From contig NZ_PHQX01000002.1 in NCBI RefSeq assembly GCF_002803515.1, forward strand, positions 248,001 to 312,000: DNA of 64,000 bases, read 5' to 3'. The position numbers and the translations under genes were made by a program. The first letter of the stretch is position 1; each line of letters opens with the position of its first letter. Below the pieces are notes generated by a model. That model saw only the letters and a list, made by a program, of their open reading frames with translations, was not told the DNA's origin and did not search any database. Shown in pieces: positions 1 through 8,522 of this stretch. Source of the stretch: Stenotrophomonas lactitubi (lineage in GTDB: Bacteria > Pseudomonadota > Gammaproteobacteria > Xanthomonadales > Xanthomonadaceae).

Positions 1-450
1 CCGCTGATTGAATTCAATGCCCGATGGGCAACGCAGGTTGCGGCCTCGATTGGTGATGCCGCGCCTGAGCAGCGTCTGCAACGTCTGGCCGATTGCCTGC
101 AACAGAACATGCCTGCGGCCGTGGTGGACGAACACACGAAACGTGCGCATGTGCTGTTCGCGCACGCTGCCAAGGGCGACGTCAGCGTCGATGCACTCGC
201 CACCCACCTGGCGATGAGCCCGCGCACCCTGCGCCGCTTCAGCCAGGCGCAGTTCGGTTACGGTGCAAAGTCGCTGGAGCGGATCCTGCGCCTGCAGCGG
301 TTCCTGCGCTGCAGCCAGGCACAGCCCGCGCACAGTCTGGCGATGCTGGCCGCCGAGGCGGGCTATGCCGACCAGGCGCACCTCAGCCGCGAGTCCCGCG
401 AGCTGTCCGGCCTGACCGCCAGTGCGCTGCGCCAGGAGTGGGCGCGTTGA
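1..450 (+). CDS. AraC-family transcriptional regulator, C-terminal part (5' end outside window)
   Basis: The reading frame is open from the first base and stops at TGA 448-450, so about 149 C-terminal residues are visible. The last 100 residues form a double helix-turn-helix AraC domain: a first HTH around VSVDALATHLAMSPRTLRR and a second around SLAMLAAEAGYADQAHLSRE, followed by the typical end of the fold. The sensor half lies outside the window, so no ligand can be proposed. The VOC-fold gene 70 bp downstream on the same strand may be its target or partner; that is inference from proximity only. Confidence 0.85.
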   Translation, partial: PLIEFNARWATQVAASIGDAAPEQRLQRLADCLQQNMPAAVVDEHTKRAHVLFAHAAKGDVSVDALATHLAMSPRTLRRFSQAQFGYGAKSLERILRLQRFLRCSQAQPAHSLAMLAAEAGYADQAHLSRESRELSGLTASALRQEWAR

Positions 451-519
451 TGGCCGTTTCGTTCAAGACGCCTGCTCAACGCTGACCGATGCTGTGCGCT
501 CCAACCACGGAGCCGCCCC

Positions 520-888
520 ATGAGTCACGCAGACACCACTGCTGCCGAACGCCGCATCGACAACATCGAATTCAACGTCGCCGACATCGCCCGCAGCAAG
601 CGGTTCTATGGGCAGGTCTTCGGCTGGTCCTTCACCGACTACGGTCCGGCCTATACCGAGTTCGATGATGGCCGCCTCAAAGGGGGTTTCGTCGCTGACG
701 AGGCGGTGGCAGCCACGGGAGGTGCGCTGGTGATTCTCTACTGTTCGGATCTGGCAGATGCACAGCAGCGCATCGTCGCGGCCGGCGGCGAAATCGTGCA
801 GGACGTGTTTGCTTTCCCCGGTGGCCGTCGCTTCCACTTCCGCGATCTGGACGGCTACGTGCTGGCAGTATGGAGCGACCAAGGCTGA
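520..888 (+). CDS. VOC-family (glyoxalase/bleomycin resistance fold) protein
   Basis: A 122-residue protein made of one vicinal-oxygen-chelate unit pair. The start of the fold is seen in IEFNVADIARSKRFYGQVFGW and the end in FHFRDLDGYVLAVWS, where the FRDLDG stretch normally carries a metal-ligand region. Members of this family bind or transform small molecules, but the fold alone does not give a substrate. The protein is soluble and has no signal peptide. It lies downstream of the AraC regulator in the same direction. Confidence 0.85.
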   Translation: MSHADTTAAERRIDNIEFNVADIARSKRFYGQVFGWSFTDYGPAYTEFDDGRLKGGFVADEAVAATGGALVILYCSDLADAQQRIVAAGGEIVQDVFAFPGGRRFHFRDLDGYVLAVWSDQG

Positions 889-906
889 GCCTTGGTTGCC
901 CCGGTG

Positions 907-1836
907 CTAGCGGACCGGCCTGCGGTACATCTCTGCGAGCGTGGCCTTGTACTGCGCCAGTGGCTGCAGCCCCATCGCCTCGCGGCGCGCATCCAGGCCT
1001 TCCATGTCTTCGGTGGGGCGGAGTTCCATCGCGCCATCATCGGCCTGTGTGAACTGGCTGCCATAGCGCTGCGGTTTGCCCTGCGCCAGCAGCACGCGAT
1101 CAGTCAGTAGTGCCAGATCTGCAGAATCAGCTTCACCGGCTTTGGCGGCCTTCTCGATCAACGGCAACATATCGGCCTGGAACACGGGATCGTGATCGGC
1201 GTGCTGGACCAGCAGCCACGCGGCTTTGGCACCATCATGTCCAGCCAGGGCATACGTCGGCCAACCCTTGTCAGCTACCACCGATTTCAGCCAGTCGGCG
1301 TTGGCCTTGATCACTGGAGCTGTTGCTTTGAATGCCTCGCCACCGCCAGCGTCGACAGCCGCGTGCTGTGCCACCTGGTCGAGCTCGGCGCGCTCCAGCA
1401 GTTCCCTGCGCAGGGGCGCGTCCACCAATGCGAGGCGCCGCTGCTCGGCGGCCAGCACCTGTTTGTGCAAGTCCGGCCACGCCGGGTCGTTGCGCAGTGC
1501 ATTCAATCCCGGCCGGTCCTTGTGCAGCAGGTCATCGAACGACAGCCTGCCGCTGGGGAGCAAGGTGGTCACGTAGTTCATCGCCTTTACCCGCTCGCCG
1601 GCCGCTGCCGTGCATTCAACCAGCAGCAGTTCGCCACCCTCGGGAAAACGGCCTCCACGTTGCAAAAGATCATCCAGCAACTGCGCACATCCGCTGAAGT
1701 CATCGGCGCCATAGCGTTCGAGCGCGCTGAAGAAGGGGCCTTCGTTGGAGGCTCGAATCTGCATCGGGATGGCCAGCAGCAATGCCAGTGCTACGGCAAC
1801 GGGCACATGCGGCCATCGCATCAGTGAACGGAACAT
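907..1836 (-). CDS. DUF6624-type exported protein of unknown function
   Basis: I place the start at the ATG at 1836, giving MFRSLMRW followed by a hydrophobic stretch ending in IPMQIRA, a convincing Sec signal peptide; the frame is open to 1887 but the extra residues are basic and unlike a leader. The C-terminal 120 residues have the DUF6624 pattern: DWLKSVVADKGWPTYALAGHDG, then AAWLLVQHADHDPVFQ, then LTDRVLLAQGKPQRYGSQF. The rest of the roughly 309-residue protein is helical and TPR-like in composition. No function is established for this family that I can name. Confidence 0.7.
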   Translation of the reverse strand: MFRSLMRWPHVPVAVALALLLAIPMQIRASNEGPFFSALERYGADDFSGCAQLLDDLLQRGGRFPEGGELLLVECTAAAGERVKAMNYVTTLLPSGRLSFDDLLHKDRPGLNALRNDPAWPDLHKQVLAAEQRRLALVDAPLRRELLERAELDQVAQHAAVDAGGGEAFKATAPVIKANADWLKSVVADKGWPTYALAGHDGAKAAWLLVQHADHDPVFQADMLPLIEKAAKAGEADSADLALLTDRVLLAQGKPQRYGSQFTQADDGAMELRPTEDMEGLDARREAMGLQPLAQYKATLAEMYRRPVR

Positions 1837-2112
1837 CGGCTGCTTCCTCCGTGAAGTGCGTGGATGGCGAGCCCTTGCAGGCCGCATGTCTGCAGGCTAG
1901 CAGTGTCATGGCGAGGCCTCAAATTGACAGGCGGCCAGAGCAGCCGGAGCATTCGATCACCGACACTGAGCAACAGGCGCACGCGCTTGCCAGCGGATGG
2001 CTTACGCTCGCCGCGAACTGAGAACCGCTCCGTCGCCCGCAAGGCCGTTCCGCTATGATCGCCCGCACATCGCCCCATGCGATTTGCCCGCCTCAAGCCA
2101 GCAGGAACTGCC

Positions 2113-3087
2113 GTGAACGCCCAGCCCGCCCCCATCACCGCCCTCAACCACACGCTCGACAACGAGCCGCAGCAGATCACCGCACCGCTGACCCATTCGG
2201 CCGCGTTCCTGGTGCTGACGGTGAAGGACGATGAGGCGTCGCTGGCGAAAGTGCGCGAGGTGCTGGCCAGCACCGATGACCTGATCAAGAACACCGCCAT
2301 CCGCGAGATCGAGCGCACCTTCACCTGCAACGTGGCCATCGGCCACCGCGTGTGGGCGCCGCTGGTGGGCAGCACGCCGCCGCGCGAGTTGAAGCCGTTC
2401 CAGGAAGTGAAGGGTGCTGCCCACACTGCCGTGTCCACGCCGGGCGACCTGCTGTACCACATCCGTGCACGCACGATGGACCTGATCGTGGCGTTCGAGA
2501 AGAATCTTCTGCTGGCCTTCGGCGATGCCGTGGAAGCGGTGGATGACGTGGCCGGTTTCCGTTACTTCGACGGCCGCGACCTGCTCGATTTCGTCGACGG
2601 TACCGCCAACCCGGAGGGGCTGTCGCTGCCGGAGGCGACCATCGTCGGCGACGAAGATCCCGACCATGCCGGTGGCAGCTACGTGGTGGTGCAGAAGTAC
2701 CTGCACAACCTCGATGCCTGGCGTGCGCAGAAGACCGAAGCGCAGGAAGCAATCATCGGCCGCACCAAGCACGACAACATCGAGCTGGATGACGCGCCGG
2801 CCGACGCGCAGAAGTCGCACAAGACGCTGTGCACCATCGAGGATGCCGACGGCGAGCACGAGATCCTGCGCGACAACATGCCGTTCGCCAATCCGGGGCG
2901 CGGCGAGTACGGCACCTACTTCATCGGCTACACGCGTCGGCTGTGGGTGATCGAGAAGATGCTGGAGCGGATGTTCATCGGCAATCCCGCGCCGCTGCAC
3001 GATCGCATTCTCGATTTCTCCACCGCGACCACCGGCGTCACCTTCTTCGCCCCCTCGCGCAAGGTGCTGGCCGACCTGGGCGACTGA
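2113..3087 (+). CDS. Dyp-type (dye-decolorising) heme peroxidase, YfeX-like
   Basis: The protein uses heme to reduce peroxides. The family signature GxxDG is seen as DLLDFVDGTANPEG, carrying the distal catalytic Asp, and the C-terminal half ends in IGYTRRLWVIEKMLERMFIG as in YfeX/TyrA-type members. No Tat or Sec signal is present, so it is cytosolic. Two starts are possible: GTG 2113 (VNAQPAPITALNH, about 324 residues, preferred because homologues begin at this point) and ATG 2077, which adds 12 basic residues. Confidence 0.88.
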   Translation: MNAQPAPITALNHTLDNEPQQITAPLTHSAAFLVLTVKDDEASLAKVREVLASTDDLIKNTAIREIERTFTCNVAIGHRVWAPLVGSTPPRELKPFQEVKGAAHTAVSTPGDLLYHIRARTMDLIVAFEKNLLLAFGDAVEAVDDVAGFRYFDGRDLLDFVDGTANPEGLSLPEATIVGDEDPDHAGGSYVVVQKYLHNLDAWRAQKTEAQEAIIGRTKHDNIELDDAPADAQKSHKTLCTIEDADGEHEILRDNMPFANPGRGEYGTYFIGYTRRLWVIEKMLERMFIGNPAPLHDRILDFSTATTGVTFFAPSRKVLADLGD

Positions 3088-3109
3088 TCACGCCGGGTGG
3101 GGCAGCCAG

Positions 3110-3177
3110 GTAGATCCACGCCATGCGTGGATGGATCAACCGGTTGCCCAGAACAGCCACGCATGGCGTGGCTCTAC
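3110..3177. repeat. GTAG-ended REP dimer
   Basis: Two head-to-head palindromic units bounded by GTAG at 3110 and CTAC at 3177. The arms are GATCCACGCCATGCGTGGAT and AGCCACGCATGGCGTGGCT. This is the Stenotrophomonas-type repetitive extragenic palindrome; the RAYT transposase that would mobilise it is not in the window. Confidence 0.85.
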
Positions 3178-3246
3178 TGCGCCGCCATCTGCCTGTCATC
3201 TGCAGCACCGACCATGGCGCGTTGGACGGCAGTGGAGGCGTGGGTG

Positions 3247-3666
3247 ATGAATTCTGCAGGCAACAGGCGCACCACGCGCCGTGGCTGGCGCCCGTTGGCA
3301 TGGTTGCTGGGCCTGCTGGCGCTGGGCAGCGCCAGCGTGTCCGCACAGGACGCGCCTGCGCATTGGATGGCCTATGCCGCCTCCGTCAGCGGCGAACTGC
3401 AGCAGCGCCTCCAGCAGGAACAGGATCCACGCGCCCAGCGCCTGCTGGCCTGGCTGCAGGAGTATCCCGATACGCCGACACCGCTGGTGGTGAGCGTGTG
3501 GATCGCCCGCGATGGCGCGATCTCCAAACTGGAATTCGACAGCTTGGGTGATGCCCAGGTGGATGCCGATCTGCGTGCGACGCTGCAGGCCACGGCGTTG
3601 CCGGCGGCGCCGCCGAAGGACATGCGCCAGCCGCTGCGGTTGGGGCTGGTGCTGCAACCCAGGTAG
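3247..3666 (+). CDS. TonB C-terminal-domain-like exported protein
   Basis: A small protein of about 139 residues. The start at ATG 3247 is chosen because GGAGG lies 8 bp upstream; the longer frame (3097) runs through a REP element. Residues 1-36 form a signal peptide (RRGWRPLAWLLGLLALGSASVSA). The C-terminal part PLVVSVWIARDGAISKLEF followed by LRATLQATALPAAPP has the pattern of a TonB C-terminal energy-transducer domain, but the Pro-rich linker of true TonB is missing. It is therefore probably a periplasmic TonB-domain protein of unknown role. The TAG stop at 3664-3666 is part of the GTAG that opens the next REP. Confidence 0.65.
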   Translation: MNSAGNRRTTRRGWRPLAWLLGLLALGSASVSAQDAPAHWMAYAASVSGELQQRLQQEQDPRAQRLLAWLQEYPDTPTPLVVSVWIARDGAISKLEFDSLGDAQVDADLRATLQATALPAAPPKDMRQPLRLGLVLQPR

Positions 3667-3778
3667 AGCCGCGCCATGCGTGGCTGCGTTTGGTAGATGC
3701 CGACCTTGGTCGGCACGTGAGCGCCAACCAAGGTTGGCGTCTACCGGTGCCCGCCAGCCACGCATGGCGTGGCTCTAC
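3663..3778. repeat. Nested GTAG REP pair between convergent genes
   Basis: An outer palindromic pair (GTAGAGCCGCGCCATGCGTG at the left, its inverse ending CTAC at 3778) encloses an inner pair (GTAGATGCCGACCTTGGTCG and the inverse ending CGTCTAC near 3743). The outer GTAG supplies the TAG stop of the TonB-like gene and the outer CTAC supplies, on the other strand, the TAG stop of pnuT. Confidence 0.85.
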
Positions 3779-4356
3779 CGCGTTGCCAGCTGCGGTTCAC
3801 GTGCGGCTGCACGCCACGCCCGCAGCCCGAACAATGCCAGGCCCAGGAAGAACACGTACAACGCAGCAGTCACGTGCAGCGACTTGAACAGGTACGCGCC
3901 CACGTAGACCACGTCCACCACGATCCACACCCACCAGCAGGCGGCGTGTCGGCGTGCCTGCCACCACTGCCCGACCAGGCTCAACGCGGTCAGCATCGCG
4001 TCCAGCCATGGCAGCGCCGCATCGGTGAAGGTGTGCATGCCGGCGCCAAGCGCGACGCCGGCGCACAGGCCGATGGCGAGGTCGCGCAGCAGCGTGCCGC
4101 GCGCCAGCGGCACGATGCGGATGCTGCCCTCATCGGCCGCGTGCTGGCGCCAGTTGATCCAGCCGTAGACCAGGAAACCACCGAAGGCGACCTGCAGCAG
4201 CGTGTCCGAGTACAGCTTGGCCTCGGCGAACACCGCGCCGTACAGCGCGACCGACAGCAGGCCGACCGGCCACGCGGCCAGCCGTCGCTTCGCCATCAGC
4301 CACACCCCGAGGATGCTGAAGAGGGCTGCAGTCCACTCGAGCGCGACGCCGCTCAC
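3775..4356 (-). CDS. pnuT: PnuC/PnuT-family permease, probably for thiamine
   Basis: A 193-residue integral inner-membrane protein of the PnuC family with six to seven hydrophobic segments and the substrate-site motif YGWINWRQ. PnuC proteins carry nicotinamide riboside, while PnuT members carry thiamine. The assignment to thiamine comes from context: the gene overlaps the upstream TonB-dependent receptor by 4 bp (GTGA, so it starts with GTG) and the pair lies behind a TPP riboswitch. Translational coupling through the overlap is likely. Its TAG stop lies in the flanking REP. Confidence 0.85.
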   Translation of the reverse strand: MSGVALEWTAALFSILGVWLMAKRRLAAWPVGLLSVALYGAVFAEAKLYSDTLLQVAFGGFLVYGWINWRQHAADEGSIRIVPLARGTLLRDLAIGLCAGVALGAGMHTFTDAALPWLDAMLTALSLVGQWWQARRHAACWWVWIVVDVVYVGAYLFKSLHVTAALYVFFLGLALFGLRAWRAAAREPQLATR

Positions 4357-6533
4357 AGCGCGAACGTCACCGACAGGCGTGCCTGTCGCGGTGCGCCCGG
4401 GAACAGGTAGTAGTCACCGCCGCTGCTGCCGGTGTCGCGCCAGTAGAAGCGGTTGAACAGGTTGTCCACCGACAGGTTCCAGGTCACGGCACGCTCGTGC
4501 AGGCGGTGCTGGAAGCGCAGGCCAGCGTCGAACACCGAGTAGTCCGGTGCGCGTACACCGCCATCGGCGCGGGCGACGTTGGCGGCGGCATAGCGCCAAC
4601 CACCGGTCACGTCCAAGCCCTCGGCGAACGGCAGTGCATAGGCCAGATGCACGCTGGCGCGCACCTTCGGCACGTTCACCAGCTGATGGCCTTCGTAGGC
4701 CGGAGTACCGCTGTCGCGTGCGCGCGCCTGCAGCACGCTGGCGCTGGCGACGATCTGCAGGGCGTCGGTCAGCTGGCCGTTGGCGGTCAGTTCCAGGCCG
4801 GTATGGGTCTGCTTGCCTTCTTCGACGAAGGTGTAGCCGGCATCACTGCCGTCCGGCTTTGCGTACTGGTAGGGCTGGGTAGTGCGGAACACCGCGGCGC
4901 CCAGGGTGAGGGCGTCCACCGGCACGTACTTCACACCCACTTCCAGCTGCCGTGACTGCATCGACGGCAGGAAGGTATCGGCGTTGGACGTCCAGAACGG
5001 TGCTTCCTGGCCCAGCGAAATGCCGCGCACGTAGCTGGCGTAGGCGTTGAGCTGGTCGGTGGCCTTCCACACCAGCGCGGTCTGCGGCAGGAAGCGCGAC
5101 AGGCGGCTGTGGCGCTGCGGCGTGCCGCGCTTGTCGTAGGCGCGCTCGTCGAGGCGCACGAAGCGGCCGCCCGCCAGCCACTGCCAGTCATCGCCGAAGC
5201 TCATCCGGTCCAGCGCGAAGAACGCGGTCTGGCGGCTGTCCAGGCGCCGTGCCGATGCACCCGGCATCTTCGGCGAGGGCTCGAACACCGGCACCTGCGC
5301 ATCGTGGATGTTGCTGGTGCCGACGTACTCGTTGACGCTCGGGCGCTTGTCGACGGTGCGGCGGAAGTAGTCGGCGCCGATGCTCAGCTGGTGGCCGACG
5401 CTGCCGGTGTCGAAGCTGCCGCGCAGTTCGGCACGCGCCTGCTGGTTACGGCGGGTGTCATCCGGGCTGCGGTAGTCGTAGATGTCGTAGTCGCCGTTGG
5501 GGGCGAAATAGTTGCCCGGCACGCTGCCGTCTGCGCACCCTGCGGTGTAGTAGCAGCCGTAGGCGAAGGCGACGTTGTCATCGATCACCGAGCGGCTGTG
5601 ACCGATCGACAGCCGCGACTGCCAGGCGTCGTTGAAGTCGTAGGTGTGCAGGGCGGTGATGTTGGTGCTGGCGATGTCCACCGGCCGCTGCCACGGCTGG
5701 TAGCCGAGCAGGCGCTCGCGGTCGACGCCGCGCGGCAGCTCGCGCGCGCCCAGCAGCTGGAAGCCGGACACCGAGCGCTGCGAGCTGGTCTGGTAGTTGG
5801 CATCCACTTCCAGCTTGCCGTGTTCGCCGATCAGCCAGTCGGTGGCCAGCGAATAGAAGTTGCGGCGACCGTCGGCATGCTCGACGTAGGAATCACTGGC
5901 ATCCCAGGCGGCATTGAAACGGACGCCGAAGCGCGGGGTCAGCCAGTGGCCGACATCCACGGCGGCATAGCGCGAGCCCTCCGAATCGGTGCCCAGGGTG
6001 ACCGTGCGTACTTCGGCCGGGCGCTTGCCCACGTAGTTGATGATGCCGCCGGGCGCCATCACGCCAGCCGCCAAGCCGGCTTCGCCCTTCAGGATCTGCA
6101 CTTCCTGGATGTTCTCCAGCGCCAGGCGCTGTTCGCCGGCGATGGACATGCCGTTGAAGCGGTAGCCGGTGGCCGCATCCAGCGCGAAGCCGCGGATGGC
6201 GATGCTCTGGTAGTAGCCCACCGGCGCATAGGCATCGCCCAGTGAGGCGTCATTGCTGGCCAGCTCGGACAGCGAACGTACCTGGCGACGGTCGAGGTAG
6301 TCGCGCTCCAGCACGTTGACCGAGGCGGGCGTGTCCTTCCAGGAGCCGCCGCCGAATGCGTTGACGCGCGAGGTATCGGCCTTCGGTTTGCCGGCCTGCA
6401 CGCGCACTGCCGCCAGTTCGGTGGGCGAGGACGGCGGAGCATCAACGGCGTCGGCGCCTGCCTCGCTGGCGTACAGCGGCAGGGCAGCGCAGAGGGCAAG
6501 GGCGAGCAGGGTGGGGCGCAGGCAGCGGTTCAT
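4353..6533 (-). CDS. TonB-dependent outer-membrane receptor, predicted thiamine uptake
   Basis: A 726-residue receptor. Residues 1-22 are a signal peptide (MNRCLRPTLLALALCAALPL...); a plug domain follows (TPASVNVLERDYLDRRQVRSL), then a 22-strand barrel ending in aromatic-rich strands, with the last residues LSVTFAL as expected for barrel closure. Sequence-only annotation would call it a siderophore receptor, since the plug resembles that class. The TPP riboswitch just upstream and the coupled PnuT-type permease argue for thiamine or a thiamine derivative. Start at 6533 is chosen because the signal peptide begins there; the frame is open to 6617 into the leader RNA. Confidence 0.85.
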   Translation of the reverse strand: MNRCLRPTLLALALCAALPLYASEAGADAVDAPPSSPTELAAVRVQAGKPKADTSRVNAFGGGSWKDTPASVNVLERDYLDRRQVRSLSELASNDASLGDAYAPVGYYQSIAIRGFALDAATGYRFNGMSIAGEQRLALENIQEVQILKGEAGLAAGVMAPGGIINYVGKRPAEVRTVTLGTDSEGSRYAAVDVGHWLTPRFGVRFNAAWDASDSYVEHADGRRNFYSLATDWLIGEHGKLEVDANYQTSSQRSVSGFQLLGARELPRGVDRERLLGYQPWQRPVDIASTNITALHTYDFNDAWQSRLSIGHSRSVIDDNVAFAYGCYYTAGCADGSVPGNYFAPNGDYDIYDYRSPDDTRRNQQARAELRGSFDTGSVGHQLSIGADYFRRTVDKRPSVNEYVGTSNIHDAQVPVFEPSPKMPGASARRLDSRQTAFFALDRMSFGDDWQWLAGGRFVRLDERAYDKRGTPQRHSRLSRFLPQTALVWKATDQLNAYASYVRGISLGQEAPFWTSNADTFLPSMQSRQLEVGVKYVPVDALTLGAAVFRTTQPYQYAKPDGSDAGYTFVEEGKQTHTGLELTANGQLTDALQIVASASVLQARARDSGTPAYEGHQLVNVPKVRASVHLAYALPFAEGLDVTGGWRYAAANVARADGGVRAPDYSVFDAGLRFQHRLHERAVTWNLSVDNLFNRFYWRDTGSSGGDYYLFPGAPRQARLSVTFAL

Positions 6534-6620
6534 TCGATTCGTCTTCAGACAACAAGGGAGACGAAGCGACGGCGCGCAGGTGCACCGGCCCATGACGGGG
6601 GTGTGGCTGCGGCTCAAAGC

Positions 6621-6692
6621 TCCCTACGCCGGTGCAAACCGGATCAGGTTCCAAGGGACTCTCTCAGCCTGGCAGATCCAGGCACCCCCGCT
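6621..6692 (-). promoter_or_regulatory. TPP riboswitch (THI element)
   Basis: Read on the minus strand, the segment has the conserved core in order: GGGGTGCC, then GGCTGAGAGAGTCCCTTGGA, then ACCTGATC, a variable P3-type arm (CGGTTTGCACCG) and the closing GCGTAGGGA. This matches the thiamine pyrophosphate aptamer and lies 88 bp before the receptor start codon. It should switch off the receptor-pnuT operon when TPP is abundant. The expression platform between 6620 and 6534 is not obvious by eye; no clear terminator poly-T is seen, so blocking of translation is possible. Confidence 0.95.
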
Positions 6693-6750
6693 TCAGGTGA
6701 CCATTTCACTACAAATGGTACGGATTTGCGAGCTACCTCCCTTCAGCCGC

Positions 6751-6785
6751 GGTCAGATCCCTTTCCAGCGGAAAGGGATCTGACC
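6751..6785. repeat. 16-bp perfect inverted repeat (GGTCAGATCCC family)
   Basis: GGTCAGATCCCTTTCC, three-base loop AGC, then the exact reverse complement. Related hairpins occur at 44550-44588 and 62910-62948 with a different inner stem. It lies downstream of the APH-type kinase gene (minus strand) and could end its transcript. A half REP unit (GACGCATGGCGTCGATCTAC) follows near 6805-6824. Together with the riboswitch these account for the 6534-6854 gap. Confidence 0.7.
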
Positions 6786-6854
6786 CCGGCCGAGCGCATC
6801 ATCGACGCATGGCGTCGATCTACCGGGTACCCAGCGTGTTGGGTGGCTCGCGGC

Positions 6855-7982
6855 TTACGCGGCGGCGTGCAGGGCCGCCAGCAGGGCCTGGCCGGGGGCC
6901 GTGGCGAACCAGGCCGGATGCCCGAGCATGAACGGCTGCCAGGCGACGTCGGCATTCGCGGTGGAGCCGGTGACGCCCTCGAAGTACTCCACTTCGGACA
7001 GAGCGAAGTCGAAATGCACCATCGGCAGCAGGTCGGCCAGCAGGTGCACGCGCGTGGGCGACAGCGGCAATTCCTGCCGGTAGCCGTCCAGCAGGGCCAG
7101 GGCGATATCGATGCGTACCGCGTCGGTGCCGCGCTCCAGCTGCAGCCAGGCCACCGCGTTGCGTTCGATCGCGGTGGCCAGGTCGAACAGCGCGCTGGTC
7201 GGCGAGGCCAGACCGAAATCGAGCACCGTGGCAATCGTGCCGTCGTCGTTCCACAGCAGGTTGGAGACGTGCCAGTCGTTGTGCGCCCACAGCCGTGGTT
7301 CGTCCTGCAGGCGCGCGGCCAGGCCGTGGTGCCAGGGCAGGACGTCGCGGTGCAGCTGTTCTTCCCAGGGAATGCGCGCCAGGTAGCGGGCCAACCCGGG
7401 GCGGTTGCCGAGGTCGGCCTTCAGCGCGGCGATCGGGTCATCGGCGCGGATCAGGTCGTCGCGTGCCACCAGCAGATGGGTACTGCGTTGCGGGGCGTGG
7501 TAGCTGGCCGCGGCGCGGTGCAGCGTGGCCAGCATGCGCCCTGCCTCGCGGGCCTGGGCGACGTCGGTCAACGGCGACCACGAAGGCAGTTCGCGATACA
7601 GGTCCTTGCCGGTGCCCACCGCATGCAGTTCGTAGGTCCACTGGTCGTGTTCGAGTGCGGTGCGGCCATCGTTGCTGGCCAGCACCTGCACCACCGGCAT
7701 GCCGGCAGTCGCCAGATGTGCGATGAAACGGTGTTCTTCCTCCAGGCTTCCAGCGCTGCGCACACTGTGATGGTGGCGCTTGATGAAGAGCGGACCGCCC
7801 GTGCCGTCGACGATGGCCGCGGCCGACAACGGACGCGGGCTGTGCCAGCGCAGCGTGCTGTCCGCGCCCAGCTGCGGAAAGTGGCCATGCAGCCAGGTGA
7901 TCTCCTGCGCGTCGATCGCTGGCCAGTCGGCGGCGACCTCGTCGTTGTTGAGGCCCTGCACGCGATGGGGGGAAGAAGTCAT
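6855..7982 (-). CDS. Aminoglycoside-phosphotransferase-fold (APH/ChoK) small-molecule kinase
   Basis: A protein of about 374 residues with the APH kinase fold: a phosphate-loop region near LFIKRHHHS, the catalytic HNDWHVSNLLW motif (Brenner loop) and the metal-binding DFG in TVLDFGLASP. This fold phosphorylates antibiotics, choline, homoserine, thiamine and other alcohols. Because the TPP-regulated uptake operon lies immediately downstream on the same strand, a thiamine-salvage role like ThiK is possible, but the riboswitch lies between them, so this gene is not under its control. The start is uncertain: ATG 7982 (MTSSPHRV) or ATG 8015. Confidence 0.75.
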   Translation of the reverse strand: MTSSPHRVQGLNNDEVAADWPAIDAQEITWLHGHFPQLGADSTLRWHSPRPLSAAAIVDGTGGPLFIKRHHHSVRSAGSLEEEHRFIAHLATAGMPVVQVLASNDGRTALEHDQWTYELHAVGTGKDLYRELPSWSPLTDVAQAREAGRMLATLHRAAASYHAPQRSTHLLVARDDLIRADDPIAALKADLGNRPGLARYLARIPWEEQLHRDVLPWHHGLAARLQDEPRLWAHNDWHVSNLLWNDDGTIATVLDFGLASPTSALFDLATAIERNAVAWLQLERGTDAVRIDIALALLDGYRQELPLSPTRVHLLADLLPMVHFDFALSEVEYFEGVTGSTANADVAWQPFMLGHPAWFATAPGQALLAALHAAA

Positions 7983-8052
7983 GCCACGGCCGCTGGTGAG
8001 TAAAGGAACATCCAAGGCTGCGCATTCAACGCCATGGACGCCACAGACGCAA

Positions 8053-8077
8053 ACGGGCGGGTCATCGACCCGCCCGT
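8053..8077 (-). terminator. Candidate terminator after the glycine-zipper gene
   Basis: ACGGGCGGGTC, loop ATC, GACCCGCCCGT: an 11-bp perfect GC-rich stem 35 bp after the stop of the minus-strand gene at 8112. Only a short T run follows, so its efficiency is uncertain. Confidence 0.6.
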
Positions 8078-8111
8078 CAGGGACATCATGTGCGGCCTGT
8101 GGCCGGCGCGC

Positions 8112-8522
8112 TTACCAGCCGCGATGGCGGCCGCGGTCGTGGTAGTAACGGTTGTCATGGCGCTCGCGCTGCCAGCGACGGTCATCGCGGCGGTCGTAGC
8201 CATAGCCGCGGTTGTAGCCCCGGTCATAACGGCGGTCGTAGCCACGGTCGTAACGGCGGTCATAGCGCCCGTCGTAGCGGCGATCATGGCGGTCGGAGGT
8301 GGTCAGGTTGCCGATGGCGCCGCCGGCAACCGCGCCGCCGACGGTGGCGGCCGGGTCGCCGTTGGAGATCAGGTGACCCGCCACGCCGCCGACCACGGCA
8401 CCGACCACGGTGCGCTTGTCCTTCCTCGACATCGCGCTGGCATCACTGACCACGGCCACGCCGGCAAGAAGTGCCAGGGCCATCGCCAGACCACGGAAGC
8501 TGAGTGCGGAAGTGCTGAGCAT
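8112..8522 (-). CDS. Exported glycine-zipper 2TM-domain protein with an Arg/Tyr/Asp repeat tail
   Basis: Start at 8522 is fixed by AGGAGAACC just upstream. The 136-residue product has a signal peptide (ALSFRGLAMALALLAGVAVVSDASA), then a glycine zipper (VVGAVVGGVAGHLISNGD and TVGGAVAGGAIGNL) as in RcnB/17-kDa-antigen-like envelope proteins, then a low-complexity tail of RYDRRYDRG-type repeats ending in HDRGRHRGW. The tail is encoded by imperfect tandem DNA repeats (about 8180-8285). The role is unknown; such proteins lie in the periplasm or envelope and are often stress-induced. Confidence 0.8.
   Translation of the reverse strand: MLSTSALSFRGLAMALALLAGVAVVSDASAMSRKDKRTVVGAVVGGVAGHLISNGDPAATVGGAVAGGAIGNLTTSDRHDRRYDGRYDRRYDRGYDRRYDRGYNRGYGYDRRDDRRWQRERHDNRYYHDRGRHRGW

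Noticed and set aside
4353..6533. Siderophore receptor
   Set aside because: Sequence class alone suggests this, but the TPP riboswitch and coupled PnuT-type permease favour thiamine; no Fur-box-like site was seen.
6621..7982. APH-type kinase as a member of the TPP-controlled operon
   Set aside because: The riboswitch lies downstream of this gene, so it cannot regulate it in cis.
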